Assembly: GCA_027924585.1 (NCBI GenBank)
Contig: BSBM01000753.1
Location: forward strand, 19,699,501 to 19,763,500
Direction of reading: 5' to 3'
Length of the DNA stretch: 64,000 nt
Source of the DNA: Larix kaempferi
Taxonomy: Eukaryota > Streptophyta > Pinopsida > Pinales > Pinaceae
Shown here: one piece after another, positions 32,179-44,195 of the stretch
How the letters are laid out: the number at the start of each line of letters is the position of its first letter
Numbering within the stretch: the first letter of the stretch is position 1
The notes under the pieces: model-generated
Database searches by the model: none
The model's input: only the letters and a program-made list of their open reading frames with translations
Told to the model about the DNA's origin: nothing
Made by a program: the position numbers and the translations under genes

Positions 32179-35100
32179 GCATGGCATATATATACATTTA
32201 TGACTTATGCATGGCATATATATACATTTAGTTATTGCGCTGAGAGGCGCTCTACAGCCTAGTATGAGGGAGATCTTGTAACATGTGAGTGTTTGTCGAG
32301 TGTTTGTCTAGTAACAAAATAATACAAAGAAATAAAAAAAATAATATAAAGTAAAAAGTAATAAATATTATGTCGGCCATAAACAAAAAAGAATAATACA
32401 AAGTAAAAGTAAATATGAGACTTAAACTAGAGACTTTAGAGCTTAGGATTAGGTGGCTCAGGTATTGCACTCAAGGAGCTATTCAAAAGAAGGAAATGTT
32501 TACACTTCGAGAGATTTGATCCCTCTCAGGGTTTGATAGAGCCTAGAATTTGGATCTATACTCGTATATATACATTTAACTAAGTATTCACTTTCAAATA
32601 TAAATATATCATCCTAAGTATTTTTACTTTTCAAGTGTCTTATGTAACAAGATGCAAGCGTATATGTATTTAACTAATCATTCATTTTCAATGCAAATAT
32701 ATCCACATAAGCATTTTTACCTTTTCAAGAATCCTATGTAAAGAAGATGCACTTGCATATATATTTAACTCAACATTCATTTAAAAATGTAAATATATAT
32801 CAGCATAGGCTTTTTTTTTAAGTTTTCAAGTGTCCTACGTACACATGTCCATATATTTAACTAAGCATTCATTTTCCATTGTGACTTTCCATTTTCGTAA
32901 GAATTATAAACAATAATACCATTTCAACTTCTAATGACATTCTAGTAGTGAACTATGAATCACAAAAAGGTATTGTAACTTTTCACTTATAAAAATTATA
33001 AATAAAGTATCCTTCCAATTTCTCATTAAAAAAAAAACTATTAATGAATTATGGATTACGAGGTATAACAGTCAAATTACATCCTCTACTAAGCAAAGAA
33101 TTATTAGTAGATCAATGCATCCGTTATGAAAGATAATGGTAGCATAGTCCCACCCGAGCGATTTGACAACATACCTATGTAATAGTTTATTCAATTTCAT
33201 AAATACAATGAATAAAAGTCAAGCTAATAATATGACGTGGCAATTTAATTTCACGCCAATACACCGGTCAAGCTCGTGCACACAATATCAAATAAAATAA
33301 ACAGCAAACTTAATTAATTACTGGAAATCAGGGAGAGACAGAAAACAGCGTGTACATGGCATATGTAAATTCGGGAGGATCCGAATAAGTGCGTCCAAGG
33401 ATCGCGGAGGTAGTAGATGCGTTTCAAGAGCATCAAGTAGCTGTTGGAAGAGGCTCGGCTCGATTTCATTAACCCATACAAGCGTTTTATGACATTTAAA
33501 GACCATATCTTGAAACAAATGCGAACTCAATTAAAAGACAATGGTTAAAAGATTTCAAGTCTAAGTTCGGAACAGCGTGACAGCGAGATAATGGGCAGCA
33601 TAAATAATTAAAAACTCAGATATAAGGAATCCCAAATATAGACATTATTCACTACCATCAACCCTGTAACTAAATTTCTAGATCCCGAATTCGATGAGGG
33701 ATAAATTCTGGAGTTAAACCTGCCTACTGAAGGAAACTGCGCAGGCTCATGCTAGGAAGAGTGACAACTCGACCATGTGTAAGCTGGGCAGATCTATCTA
33801 TTATACGTTTCTCGAAATTGAAGCATTTGCCTAGTCACCACGGAGACTTGACAGAGAGGGTTCGATGGCAGTCTTGATTTCAGGAGCAATAAAAATTACA
33901 GAGTTGAATAGGAGATTGATCCATAGCGATTTCATCAAGCTAGATCAATTCCACATGGATGGCGGGATTCAGGGTCCACAACGAATTCAATACATCGAAA
34001 ATTAAAAAGTACAGCGATCTTTAAAAATGGATAATATACAGAGATCTTTTAAATATATAGGTATAAGACTAGATTTTGACACACACAAAAAAAAGATCTA
34101 ATAAATGAATACTAAATAATCCGATAGAACCTATACCTATTTAGGATTACTTTAACCGAATGCAACTTCAATGATAAAATACTCGTATCCTATCTTAAAT
34201 GCAACTAAGCAGGAGGAACTTATACTCTTACATACATTCTATCAAACGTGACACTCCGAGCTTTTTTTTTTTTTTAATTAAAATAAATTACGCTAGGGTC
34301 TAGTTAACACTTTCCAGGATCCTTCCTCTGATCTAGAACAAACAGAGAACGCAAAGGTCATGCATAGGTCTAAACTTTAAGCAGAAATAAAAAGGAAGGC
34401 GCATTCCTCCCGAGAATTCTCTGATTGGGAAGAAAAACAAAAAAAAAAATATGAAAATGCAGAGTTCACCCACAGACTACTCTCGAATCAGGAAATATAA
34501 CGCATTCATACAGTAAGTTGTGTTCTCTGAGCTGATCAATAAAACACAGTAATCACACACACAGATCTACTCTCAAACAGAGAAAGAAAAAGCAAAGCGC
34601 ATAGATCAAACACCGATCCGTTCTCTCAAACCAAAAGACAACGCATTCCTACAGGAAGTTGTACTCTCTGAGCTAAACAAGAAAACGCAGAGATGACAGA
34701 GAGAGATGCTGGAGCTCTGTCCAAGCATCTTCACACAAAGATAACGATTTTAACACGGAGCTGACTGAGTATTAACCTGCGCTGGCAGCCGAATCTATAC
34801 ACACGGCGATGTTAACACCTTGGGGATGGGCTTCCCAGCCGTTTCTTTCCACGCCACACAAGCAGCAGGTATCACAACTGATCAATCCTGGCTTTAGCAG
34901 AGGCCTAACTCTATTTATCAGCATGATTAATATAATGGTCTGCGCAGGCGTGAATGAATAGAGACCACTACTGGTCTTGGCAGGAGCAACTCTAATCAAC
35001 AAACCATGTTTTACTCCAAAAGAAGAATACAGCAAATCAATCCCCAGTGCATAAGTAAAAAAAAATCAAATGAATTAAGGACAGAGATATCCCAAAACGA

Positions 35101-36771
35101 GATCCCCACATGAACCCCCCGACAGGAAATTACAGGGATCAAGCGCAAGCGCTATCCCTTCCCCAATCTTCTATGGAACTGTTTTCAGAGATGTTTCCCT
35201 GAAATCCCAAAGAATGGCGTTCCCCAAAAAGACTAGAATTGCAGAACGCGGTGTGCATACAATAACACAGAGATCTTAAATATATAGATGGAACTTGAAA
35301 TTTAGAACCTTAATTAACTAGTCATGAAAAGGATCAGCGATTATAAAATAGACAATTAGTGTATTTTAAAAAGAGACAGAATTTGTTTTCCAATTTATAT
35401 ATATAGTTCGACTGGCGTTAATATCCTCTGTTGCAAATATACAGCTATCACACGATCTCAGTAGAGTAGAAAATCCAACACTCAACCAATCGTGAAATGC
35501 AGCAGTCATCGACAATTAAAAAAAAAAAGCCACAAGAAGATCAACCAATCGGAAGCATTGATAGATCTGAACTTCAAATCGAAAATCATCAAACAATAAA
35601 GCCAGAAGGGAGATCGAGAGATCTCCAACTTCATACACACAAACATACACCCAGTCACCAAACGGAATTTCCAAGAGGGAAAATCGACAGGGTTAACCAG
35701 TACTGCACAACGTTTCGGCTATAATAAACGCATTCTAAAAACAACATCTACAGCAGCATCTAAAATACAAAAACGAACAATCCAATGCTCTAGCAGCGTA
35801 GGTAAGGATTCCACGGGGTTACAGAGATCCGCCATTGATTAACGATTCCCATGAACCGAGCCCCAAGAGAAGAAGCGAACAAGATTACTATACGTTCATA
35901 TAATATCGAGATCCACCATTCAGAAATCTAATTCATTAACAAATTTAATGCTGAGTTCAAATCTCCTTTGATATCGAGCATAAACAAAATAGATATCCGA
36001 AGTTGTGTCTCGGAATCATACTTTCCCCAAAGCAAAATATAAATAAATATCTGTATTGACACACCAACGCTCGAATGGAATCGAGGTCATACTCCCTTCA
36101 TAAAAGGAAACAAACAGCAATCAAACAAAAACTGGTTTACAACCTTGATGATTACGCCATCAATAAGGCAGAAGCTCACGCCAAGCAAAGAAAAAAAAGG
36201 AAATCAATACCCTCCCACACACGCAGATCCCAAAAACACAAGGAATCCTTCCATGTCTATACAGAAAACCCCGATCAGGTTCTGTTCCATAAAATAAATA
36301 AAAGAAAGAAGTTCAATAGCACTGCCCATAGACGTTTTTTTTTTTTTTTTCCAAAGGAGATCCCATACGATCGAATGGCATATCAATCGCTGGAAAGAAA
36401 TCTCAGATCATAGAATTATTTCTAGCCCCAGAAATTAAAATAATTCTCCTCCCTTCATCGGAACAGAAATTTAAATTATATAACAATTTCTATTAGCAAA
36501 ACAGTAATCAATATACAATATAATGATGATAAATTTTCGTTGTAAAGCAATCACCTTCAAATTTCTTTTGCATGAGATCTAAAGTCCATAATCTCTAATA
36601 AAACAGAAATTGATACAAACTATTGTAGTAATTAAAAACCTGTAGGTAGCTGCTCTAGCTAATAGTGAAATTCCTCGGACGTCCAGCTTCACTTCCATCG
36701 TCCGGCCTCCACGAATCAGCGACTAACCCCTCTGATAAAAATATGAGTTTGGTGCCCTCAAGGCTCGACCG
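32179..36771 (-). other. Interior of element A, no coding region recognised
   Basis: AT-rich at the left (32179-33300), including the diverged repeat shared with 385-575, then more mixed sequence. Minus-strand open frames at 33318-33530 (70 residues, with LLDALETHLLPPRSLDALIR) and 34772-35035 (87 residues) look somewhat protein-like but match nothing I recognise. The sequence after the primer site (36771 downward) resembles the leader of element B. Confidence 0.5.
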
Positions 36772-36783
36772 GCTCTGATACCA
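36772..36783 (-). other. Primer binding site of element A
   Basis: On the minus strand TGGTATCAGAGC, perfect, two bases after the LTR end. It is followed by CGGTCGAGCCTTGAGGGCAC, which element B also has after its primer site. Confidence 0.9.
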
Positions 36784-36785
36784 AA

Positions 36786-38687
36786 TGTAGAGCCCCTCTT
36801 ATTAGGGTCCTTCCTGTTTAACCTGAAACTCAACCACTTGATACAAAAGAGATTAGAAAGCATAATGACTGGATAAATAAACTAAATAAACGAATAAACT
36901 AGCAAATTTAAAACAAACCATAACCATAACCAGCAAAGCTCGTTTAACCATAGGCGAAGCAACCGTTAGCTCCGCCACCCAACCATAGGCTCATGCTTTC
37001 AGTCGCATGGCCTCCCCCGAGCTTTGGGTCGTAGAGCTCACACACGTTTTTCAGAAATCCAACTTGGGTTTCCCTTCCCACCAGGATTTCTTAGCCAAAC
37101 CCTTAGATAGCAGCAAGTCTTTGAGGCATTCGAAAATTACGACAATCGTCCAAATTATGGGCCCTTTACCCATTCCCTAAGCCTTCCTTATAAAGGAAAA
37201 TCTCCTGCGACACATGTCGCTTCATGCATAATTAAATATTTTTATTTAATTATTTAATTAAAACACTCACCCATCCAAGTGTCAGTTTCTCTGGGAAGTG
37301 CACCTACATCCCTAAGTTTGCTCTAGTTTGTCCCCCAGATATTTAAATCAACTCCTAGCTTTTAGTTGACTAGGTGTCTAATCTTAGGATTCTATTTTGC
37401 TTCTAAATAATGATTTCTATTATTTTAAATGCTCAACAAAAACAACTACTCAAGTGCAAATGTCTAAACTATTTTTTTTATGCATTTGCTAAGTAATAAT
37501 CTAGAGTTATTCTCCTAAGTTTTTATGCAGTTTAATTTAACAATCAAACTCACTAGGATCACGGTGCCGCGCCGTTGGGCTCCTGGTTCCTTAACTTTAA
37601 TTCTCTGACATGGCACCACTCCGTCGGGTCCAGTCATCCATGGTTTCCATTCCTCGGCATGGTACCGCATCGTTGGGTCCTTGCATCCATTATTTCATTT
37701 CTCGGCAGGGTACCGCATCGTCGGGCCCTTCTGCCACCATCTTTCCGTTTTGACTTGCGGGAACTCTTGTAGGGATTTTAGGAATCGTTACCATCCATCC
37801 TCCGTCTACATGCTATCTAGGGACTAATGGTGCTGAGGAGTGAGTCCGTTCTCACTGCGCGCCCCTCAACTCGTACGTGACCAGCTTCGTCGTGGCCTAC
37901 CTCGTACGCCCTCACGCATTCCTCTTGAGCAAGCGGATCAGTGCTTATTTGCTCATGCGTGGTATTCTTGTCAGAAGTCGACATCGTCGTCGTTCCCCCT
38001 GTGTGTGATTTACCCGTACTCTACGACCCTTCATATTCCTTTGTGTGTCCTTCAATGAACCGTTTCAATTGTCGCTACACACATTTCTCACAAACATAAA
38101 TCATTATTTTATTGATTTACAATCAATCGTAATCATAAATATACTCAAAATAAAATCAAAGGATTATTTTATTGATTTACAATCAATCGTAATCATAAAT
38201 ATACTCAAAATAAAATCAAAGGATTATTTTATTAATGTTTCAAACAGTCGGGTCACTAAGCAAGTGCCCTCAATGTCTACAGTAGTCTAGGGGCACTACA
38301 TACACCCCTACTTATTTAGAACTTCGTCCCGAAGTTCAGAATAAATGCGGAAAGCTATGACACATCTTAGTTGCGTCCTCCCAAGTCACAAAGCTAGGGT
38401 TGTAGCTATCCTACTATACTTTGACTTGACCAATCAAGGCTAAGCATTTAAGCAAGAACTGATTAATCAATTAACCCAGTCCACACATATAATTCAATTC
38501 ATTAATTTATTTATCAACTATAGTCATGCACATCATTTTCATTTCAAGTAATTTCAACCTTCATCATTTTCCATTCTAAAGCATTTTCAAAGTAAATTCA
38601 AATGGTTCGTGTTTTGCTTAGCCGGTTCAATTCAAAACTAGTACCCTCATTAGTCTAATCAATTAAAGTACCAAGGCGGGCATTACA
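36786..38687 (-). repeat. Right LTR of element A (5' LTR, extended form)
   Basis: In its own orientation it starts TGTAATGCCCGCC and ends GGGGCTCTACA, 1902 bp. It is a composite. Its first about 65 bp match the LTR start of element C (39536). A pol-tail remnant (GACTTGGGAGGACGCAA), the pre-PPT hairpin (38319-38337) and a PPT follow, and then the short-type LTR TGTAGTGCCCC (38300 down to 36786). Confidence 0.82.
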
Positions 38688-39535
38688 AATTAATCTTCAC
38701 TAAATTTGCTAGTATAAAAGTTTGAATGATATTTAGGGTTCATATACTTTGATGAGGGGTCTTGCGTCAAGAACATTATCGATTGGTTGTAAATGCTAAT
38801 TTTTTGAAATCAAGGTGATGGCTTCATAGGTATGCACTACAAGTTTGTAATCATGCCTTGGATTGTGGAAAGAGAGAAGTTAAAATTACTTGAATTATAG
38901 AATCTTAACTATACTCGAGTTAGGAAGAGAAGAAAACCTTACATGACTTTGTTTATAAAAAAATGAGATTATACTTTTAGCCATACTAAGTAAAGGGCAC
39001 TCCAGTATTTAATTATGCTTTGGATTATGAAAAGAGAGAGGTTGCATGTAAGATTATATTAGTAATGGATAAGGTATGTATTGAAGAACATAATTTAGAA
39101 GGGTAAATTCTTATTTTGATGTTCAGATATTGTTTAAAATATATGATAGTTATACATAACCATAGAAAAGGAAGAAATTGGGTTTGAATATTTTTCGTTA
39201 TGTGGAAATGTGTTAGTGCTTAAAAGGATTTACATAAACGATGTATTTATAGTTTTGCTGAGTGAAGGGAATTTGTTATGGACAATTTCAAATTTGGTTG
39301 CAATTAATGAGTCAATAGAGGACTGCTGTGGGGATCACTACACTATGAAAGGTACGATTTAGCTATATATTCAAATATGAGAGGTATATTTATATGATGG
39401 TATAAAAGAGGAAAGGAAATTTTAGCATGAATTGTGGTTATGTTGAAGAAAGGAATGTGGAAAGAAAGAGAAAACTCACCATGGAAGTATATGATACTTA
39501 ACTTCAGGACGAAGTTTTTAATAAGAGGAGGTGTA

Positions 39536-41411
39536 TGTAATGCCTGTCTCGGTACCTCAACTATTTAGACTAATGAGGACACTAGTTTGGAAGTGATCCA
39601 GTATTATAAAACTTAGATCATGGAAAATTGCTTTGAAAATTATCATGAGAAAATGATAAATGATGAAAATACTGTAGAATGAAGAATGATGAATGTTTAA
39701 AATAGTTGTAGGTGAAAATGATGTTTGCTCGATTGACAGAGACATAATAATGAATGTTGAAAATGCTCTAAATGAAAATGATGACTAGTTTTATACTTGA
39801 TTGACTGAGATAAAACAATGAATGATGAATATGATCGATTGACCGAAGCATCATGTTAAATGATGAATATTTAGTAGGCTCGATTGAATGAGATACTGAA
39901 AAGAATGATGAAAATGTGTTATAGTGCAACGCTACTAATGTGTTCTTGAGTGTGTGCAGTGGCAGGTAAGAAGATTTACCGACTGACTCACAATGGAATT
40001 ATAGGGGTTGTAAGAATGGAAAGAACACATAGGGGTATGAAGATAGACTGTTGGCCCTGAATTAGCAATCCACGCATGCATGAAGCCGTTTCAGCTCACC
40101 CGGGGAGGCATGTTCCTTACTGGAAAGGCCATAATGATTTGGTTGCATATGATGAGTTGACTGGCGCATGATAAGGAGAGCCTTATCCCTCAACATCCCT
40201 TAGTCTCCAAGAAGCATAGTTGAGAGATCGTGGTAACAACTCCCGATCGCTACGCAGTGCTCCCCATAAGAAGAAAGAAATGGAACTGTTGGAAGGACCC
40301 GCCGAAGAGGCACCTGGATAAGAAAAAGATAATGTTATTTAACATATGAAGAAACTAAAGCTTTACCAAAAGATAAATTCAAGTGATTTTAAATTAAATT
40401 ACAATTACAATAAAATAATATTCATTATTTTATTTTTAAGAGAGAAGAAGAAAAGTAGAAGTAAAAAAGATAACAAAACAAAAACAATTAGTTTAGTCTA
40501 AATTATTTGATTTATCTACTTTATGAAATGAAGAAAAATAAAAACTAAACTAGAAGTATTCTATTAAAATTCTATTAGAATTGAATACTAATAGAAGTTA
40601 AACTTTAGATAAAAATATCTTATTTAGAAATAAAGAGAATATATATATTAATCTTTTAGATCTTTTTAAAAATCAAAATAAAAGAAACAAATTTCTTTTA
40701 TAAGTTTTTATTATTTTAAAAAAATTAAATAAATAAAAAGCACTAGTTTACTAAAAGGTATTAAGTAAACTGAATGGGAACCAAAAATAGTAGGACTCTT
40801 GTACACCTAACTCCCACTGATTTAGGGAATTAGGTGCACACTAAAGATACTGAGACACTTATAATTGAGAATACTTGTAATTTAAATAGTAAATTAAATA
40901 AAATATGTGCATGGACAGACACATGGCACTAAGAGTTTTGCTATAAAAGGAAGGGAGAAGGAGAAAATGATCTCTTGCTCCCTAATGCTGGATGGGCATG
41001 ATAATCTTCGATTATGTTACGATTCTTGTGAGTTGGGATTAGCTGAAACGGGGATTGGGAGATCCTTTTGAGAAGCTTGCTAGTGTGTTCTTATGGCCCC
41101 ATTAGCTCGGGGGTTCGGGCTGAAGGAGAGTAACCTCGATATGGTAAGGTGCTCAACCGAGGGGTCTCTTGGTAAAATCGGTAAGGCTGGGAGTGGCTCG
41201 GGGAAGATCGATGACTGTAAATACAAGGACTTCGTCGACGAAGTGCTCAACTACTGTCGAAAGGTATAATGTTTCATTTTCATGTACTAGTTGAGTTTAT
41301 GTAATTTTGATTTTATGGTTATATTTGATTTTCAATTTTTTATTAATTTGCATATGATGTAAGTTTTATTTTAGAAGTATTTTTGAGGGACCCGAAATGG
41401 GGGTCCCTACA
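39536..41411 (+). repeat. 3' LTR of element C
   Basis: Starts TGTAATGCCTGTC right after a purine tract and ends GGGGGTCCCTACA. The first about 1.6 kb aligns with 12837-14160 of the gypsy LTR, with both conserved hairpins (39965 and 40157). The last 250 bp are unrelated and include an exon-like segment at 41171-41263. Confidence 0.7.
41171..41263 (+). other. Exon-like segment inside an LTR
   Basis: A GC-richer stretch of 31 codons (GKIGKAGSGSGK then DDCKYKDFVDEVLNYCRK) ends at an AAG|GTATAATG splice-donor-like junction followed by T-rich sequence. It begins exactly where similarity to the gypsy LTR stops. It looks like a captured host exon and intron start, but I cannot identify the protein. 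Confidence 0.35.
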
Positions 41412-42843
41412 CATATTTATTTGGAAAATGACCACTAAAAGACCTAGGCATCTTTTTAAGCCATCGAATTTGAGTAGAGGCTCACACTTTTTCTTACGAG
41501 AAAATTTATCTTGTCGTTCTGCTGTGTGCACAGAAGAGATTCAATGAGGGGAGGCTATGTTTTGAGTTGTCTTGTAAGTCTGTTTCACTTCCGCTGAGTG
41601 TAGATTTTTCCTTCTAAGTGCACATGTTTATTTTGAAGTGTATGCAAGTCTCCATTGATTGCTGGAAGTACAAACTGAGTGCCTTGATTCTACACAGAGT
41701 CTTCTACCTAGTGGTTCAGTAAACAGGCTTGGGGGTCCAAAGGAGTAAGTGATATTGGCTGCTTCTTCTGGAGAAGGTTGGGAGGAACAAGCCTCATTGG
41801 GTGTTTGTCCACCCTATCTATTTATCAGGTTCAACTTGCTATTTCATTTTCTAATGGTTATGACTTCTTGCTTTTATAACTGTAGATTTATGATTATTAG
41901 TTGAATGTGGTTAGTTATCATCATTCAGATTTACATGACTGATTTCTGAACTGTATATTATCTCTGTCAATTGTTGAACATGATTTTATAATGATGATAG
42001 AATAAAATGCTTCCCTACATTTTTACACACACTGTCTATGTGCCGTACTCTAGTGCAGGGAAGAGTGTTTAAAAATAGATTTGAATATTGATGCGCTGTG
42101 AATAGATTTGAATCAATGATTTAATGTATCCACATAGACTAATAGCATAAAAATTTAAGTTTCTTTTCAGTTAAATAAGTTTCTAAAGTACAAGAATTTT
42201 GTTAAATATTATCTACTCTATAAATAGTATGAATACGAAAGAGTTCTGTAATGTTTCATAGATAGTTTCATTCATAATAGTAAATTTGTATTCATTAAAA
42301 CAATATTGTTTTAGGGTTTTTATACTAAAAACAATGCTTTAATCTTTTTATAAGACATCATAAATAAACATAGAGAATCAATCAAAAGGAACAACTCAGC
42401 TCTTAGTTATCAATAAAATTTATTTCAGTATCGAACCATACTTACAAAACCATTACAGAAAGCATTCTCTTAAGTGTAAACAATGATTTCACAAAACCCT
42501 GATAAGTTTGAAACACATACCATAGATTGTTATAAACTAAATTATGTTTTCAAATATATGTAGGTAGATCGAAGCCATATAATCCTACTATACAATACAA
42601 GTAATAGTATTACTTATGAGTTCATTTAATTATCAGTGATACTATACTTTAAATAAAACAAATAGCAACTATTAAATCTAATGAATGTTCCAAGTCTCAA
42701 CCCCAACTTTAGCTATTCAAAACTATTACGATATTAACACTTCATCTTTTGAACAAAACGAAGGTGACTCATGAGACCAGGATTCGAACCCTAAGGGTTA
42801 GTTCCATCAAGTTGATTTTATTACAACTTCGAGGGTTGATTTT
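41412..42843. other. Spacer, no gene recognised
   Basis: No conserved coding or RNA feature is supported. A B-box-like GGTTCGAATCC lies on the minus strand at 42779-42789, but no tRNA fold surrounds it. Confidence 0.35.
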
Positions 42844-44181
42844 ATCACACATAGGGAGAGCGACGATGATGTCGACTTCCAACGGAATACCACGCTTGAG
42901 CAGATAAGCACTGATCCGCTTGCTCAAGAGGAAAGCGTGAGGGCATACGAGGTGAGCCACGACGGAGCTGGTCACGTACGAGTTGGGGGGCGCGCAGTGA
43001 GAACGGACTCACTCGTCAACGCCATTAGTCCCTAATAGCGTGTAGACGGAGGATGGAAGGTAACGGATCCTGAAATCCCTACATGAAGTTCCCGCAAGTC
43101 AAAACGGAAGGATGACAGCAGAAGGGCCCGACGGTGCGGTACCCTGTCGAGAACGGAAGGAGTGATTGCAAGGACCCAACGATGTGGTGCCTTGCCGAGG
43201 AATGGAAACTATGGATGACTGGACTCGACAGAGTGGTTCCATGTCAGAGAAATTAAATTAAGGAACAAGGAGGCCCAACGGCGTGACACCGGGTCCCTAG
43301 TAAAAGTTGATTGCTAAACTTAACTGCGTTGAAATGTATAATTTTGCACCTAGAACTTTACTTAGAAATGCATTTGAGTACTTTAGGCATTTGCACATAA
43401 ATGATTACTTTGGCATTTAAATAATATTAAGTGTTATTTAGGCATTGCACATGAAAGGATATTCCTGATTACTTAAAAATATTATAATTATTTATTTAGG
43501 AGCAAAATGGAATCCTAGGCATGGACACCTAGTCAACTCCACCTACACCACAAATCTAGGAGTTAAGTGAAATATCTAGGGGACAAACATGAGCAAACTT
43601 AGGGATGTTGGTGCATCTCCTATAGAAACTGACACTTGGATGGGTGAGTTGTTTTTCATTAAAGAATTAATTAAATAATTATTTATGCATGAAGCGACAT
43701 GTGTCGCAAGGGATTTTCCATTAAAAGGGAGACTTTGGGGATGGGTAAAGGACCCAGACCCTGGATGACTATCGTAATATTGAGTTACCTCATTACTTGC
43801 TGCTATTAAGGGTTTGGCTGGAAATCTTGGTGGGGGGGAATCCCAAACTAGGTTTCTTGATTTTTTTTTGTGTGTGTGAGCTCTACGACCCAAAGCTCGA
43901 GGGAGGCCATGCGACTGAAAGCATGAGCCTATGGTTGGGTGGCGAAGCTAACGGTTGCTTCGCTAATGGTTAAACGAGCTTTGCTGGAGGGATCCTACGG
44001 AAGACGAAGGCAACAATGGACCAGCCGGATCGGGTTGACAGGTTAAGGTTTTGCTTATTTTTGTTAAGTTATTCACGCTTTTTATTTTATTTTTCCAGTA
44101 ACTATGATGGCTAATTTGTTTGTATGAAGTTGTTAAAGTTTCAGGTTCAGTTCAAGGGGACCCTAAAGGAGGGGTCCTACA
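42844..44181 (+). repeat. 5' LTR of element B, truncated at its start
   Basis: 1338 bp, homologous to 50489-51826, beginning at ATCACACATAGGGAG and ending GGAGGGGTCCTACA. It contains hairpin II (42982-43020), with one base change in the outer stem, but hairpin I is lost with the truncated part. Confidence 0.88.
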
Positions 44182-44183
44182 TT

Positions 44184-44195
44184 TGGTATTAGAGC
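44184..44195 (+). other. Primer binding site of element B
   Basis: TGGTATTAGAGC, one base off the initiator-Met tRNA complement, two bases after the LTR end. Confidence 0.85.

Larger units (their letters stand above)
30305..38687 (-). mobile_element. Element A: minus-strand non-coding LTR element (LARD-like)
   Basis: The target duplication AATTA (30300-30304 and 38688-38692) and TG...CA ends define 8383 bp. Orientation is set by a perfect primer site on the minus strand (36772-36783) next to the right-hand LTR and a minus-strand PPT at 31820-31836. The two LTRs align over 1874 bp with no net length change and few substitutions, so it is a fairly recent insertion. The 4.6-kb interior encodes no recognisable gag or pol. 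It must have been moved by proteins from another element, probably of the gypsy type, whose tRNA primer and LTR hairpins it shares (inference). Confidence 0.88.
30194..41411 (+). mobile_element. Element C: non-coding gypsy-type element, interrupted by element A
   Basis: The internal sequence is in two parts, about 30194-30299 and 38693-39535, split by element A. Together they align with 48780-49703 inside element B. A pre-PPT hairpin (about 39500-39516) and purine tract (39521-39535) lead into the 3' LTR at 39536-41411. No gag or pol is recognisable. The 5' LTR is not securely located, so the left border is approximate. Confidence 0.6.

Noticed and set aside
34772-35035. 87-residue minus-strand frame in element A interior
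   Set aside because: No recognisable domain or homologue from memory, and no partner in element B; not reported as a gene.
36075-36413. 112-residue basic frame in element A interior
   Set aside because: Lys/Arg-rich from A-rich sequence, sense opposite to the element, no known motif; taken as chance.
42779-42789. Perfect B-box-like GGTTCGAATCC on the minus strand
   Set aside because: The surrounding sequence does not fold into a T-arm with a good stem, and no acceptor or anticodon stem could be placed; treated as chance or a very old tRNA/SINE scrap.
43576-43893. 105-residue minus-strand frame, also at 51221-51538 and similar plus-strand frames at 30543 and 61275
   Set aside because: It recurs because it lies in the shared LTR sequence of A, B and the solo LTR; the frame differs between copies and no protein family is recognised.
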